Notes under the pieces: generated by a model
What the model saw: the letters and a program-made list of their open reading frames with translations, nothing else
The model's database searches: none
Told to the model about the DNA's origin: nothing
Position numbers and translations under genes: made by a program
NCBI RefSeq assembly: GCF_036250735.1
Contig: NZ_CP109430.1
Location: 4,588,001-4,652,000 of the forward strand
Length of the DNA: 64,000 nucleotides
Direction of reading: 5' to 3'
Origin: Streptosporangium sp. NBC_01495
GTDB lineage: Bacteria; Actinomycetota; Actinomycetes; Streptosporangiales; Streptosporangiaceae
Part shown: piece by piece, positions 63,726 to 64,000 of the stretch
Numbering within the stretch: the first letter of the stretch is position 1
How the letters are laid out: each line of letters begins with the position of its first letter

Positions 63726-64000
63726 CGTCCTCCATTTCTCCGGATTAAGGAGCCAACTTTCTTCTGGTTGGAGCTGGACCGAAACGCGATTCCGGTTCTC
63801 AACGAATGTCGGAAAACCATGATGGAATACGTTCGCGGACTTGCGCAAGAGACCTTGCGCAAGGAGATGCGCCCAACGGGACGCTACCCAGCGTGACCTT
63901 TCGCAGGTTGGCGAACAGGCGATCTGGTCTTGACCGGGAGAAATCAGCCGGTCAGGCCTGGCGGAAACTGGTATCAGCATTGCTTATAACAAGTCGGCAA

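Overview
The window is high-G+C DNA with strong codon-position bias, many GTG starts, leaderless-looking genes and actinobacterial families: mIHF-like domain, DivIVA, streptogrisin-type protease, ECF sigma factors and the two-domain ArsC known from mycothiol users. It fits an actinomycete, probably of the Streptosporangiaceae/Thermomonosporaceae kind; that assignment is inference. It reads as an accessory, metal-resistance-rich region, heavily reworked by transposons and littered with gene remnants.

Layout. 1-5.5 kb: two STAS anti-sigma antagonists, a CheB-type esterase, TauE/SafE and Tn3 transposase remnants, a secreted S1 protease and a Gly-rich secreted protein. 5.5-9.5 kb: WD40 remnant, DUF998 membrane protein divergent from a small HTH protein plus a Clp-N-domain protein across a 22-bp-arm palindrome, then unknown genes and an AbiTii remnant. 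9529-16378: one Tn3-family transposon with 46-bp inverted ends and an ATACC target duplication. It carries tnpA and tnpR (each broken by a single-base frameshift), a res-like site, and a hydrolase-MerR cargo operon with its operator. 16.6-25.2 kb: unknown membrane or secreted genes, a frameshifted zinc-finger-like gene, an IS3 element, remnants and a His-rich secreted repeat protein. 26-29 kb: thiol-disulfide cluster (ccdA, TlpA remnants, VKOR, DsbA) beside a CadC-type metal sensor. 29.3-33.3 kb: ZIP permease with an IHF-like tail, DivIVA-like protein, glycerophosphodiesterase, SH3-repeat protein.

33.4-49.2 kb is the resistance core: ArsR-CDF efflux module; YnfA, Cys-rich membrane protein and a broken MerR; arsI divergent from arsR-acr3-arsC-arsN1; CmtR-like sensor; BlaI/M56 pair; Icmt-like methyltransferase; a secreted coiled-coil protein; truncated CopD; and a second ArsR-CDF module. 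49.6-54.5 kb: ISKra4-type remnant, WD40 gene and a Tn3 transposase lacking its catalytic core. 54.5-58.8 kb: an ECF sigma/membrane partner pair, small membrane protein plus NAD(P)-binding protein, and a SigJ-type sigma factor. 59.4 kb: a full-length eukaryotic-type profilin, the most surprising gene. 60-64 kb: an orphan copy of the MerR promoter block, a secreted multidomain protein, a ricin-lectin remnant and an XRE-DUF4177 protein.

How genes work together. Arsenic: ArsR represses the ars genes; ArsC reduces arsenate, ACR3 exports arsenite, ArsI cleaves C-As bonds and ArsN1 probably acetylates organoarsenicals. Divalent metals: several ArsR/SmtB sensors pair with CDF and ZIP carriers. The DsbA/VKOR/CcdA set makes and reshuffles disulfides outside the membrane. 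Several single-base frameshifts between 11.7 and 22.9 kb could be true decay or assembly indels.
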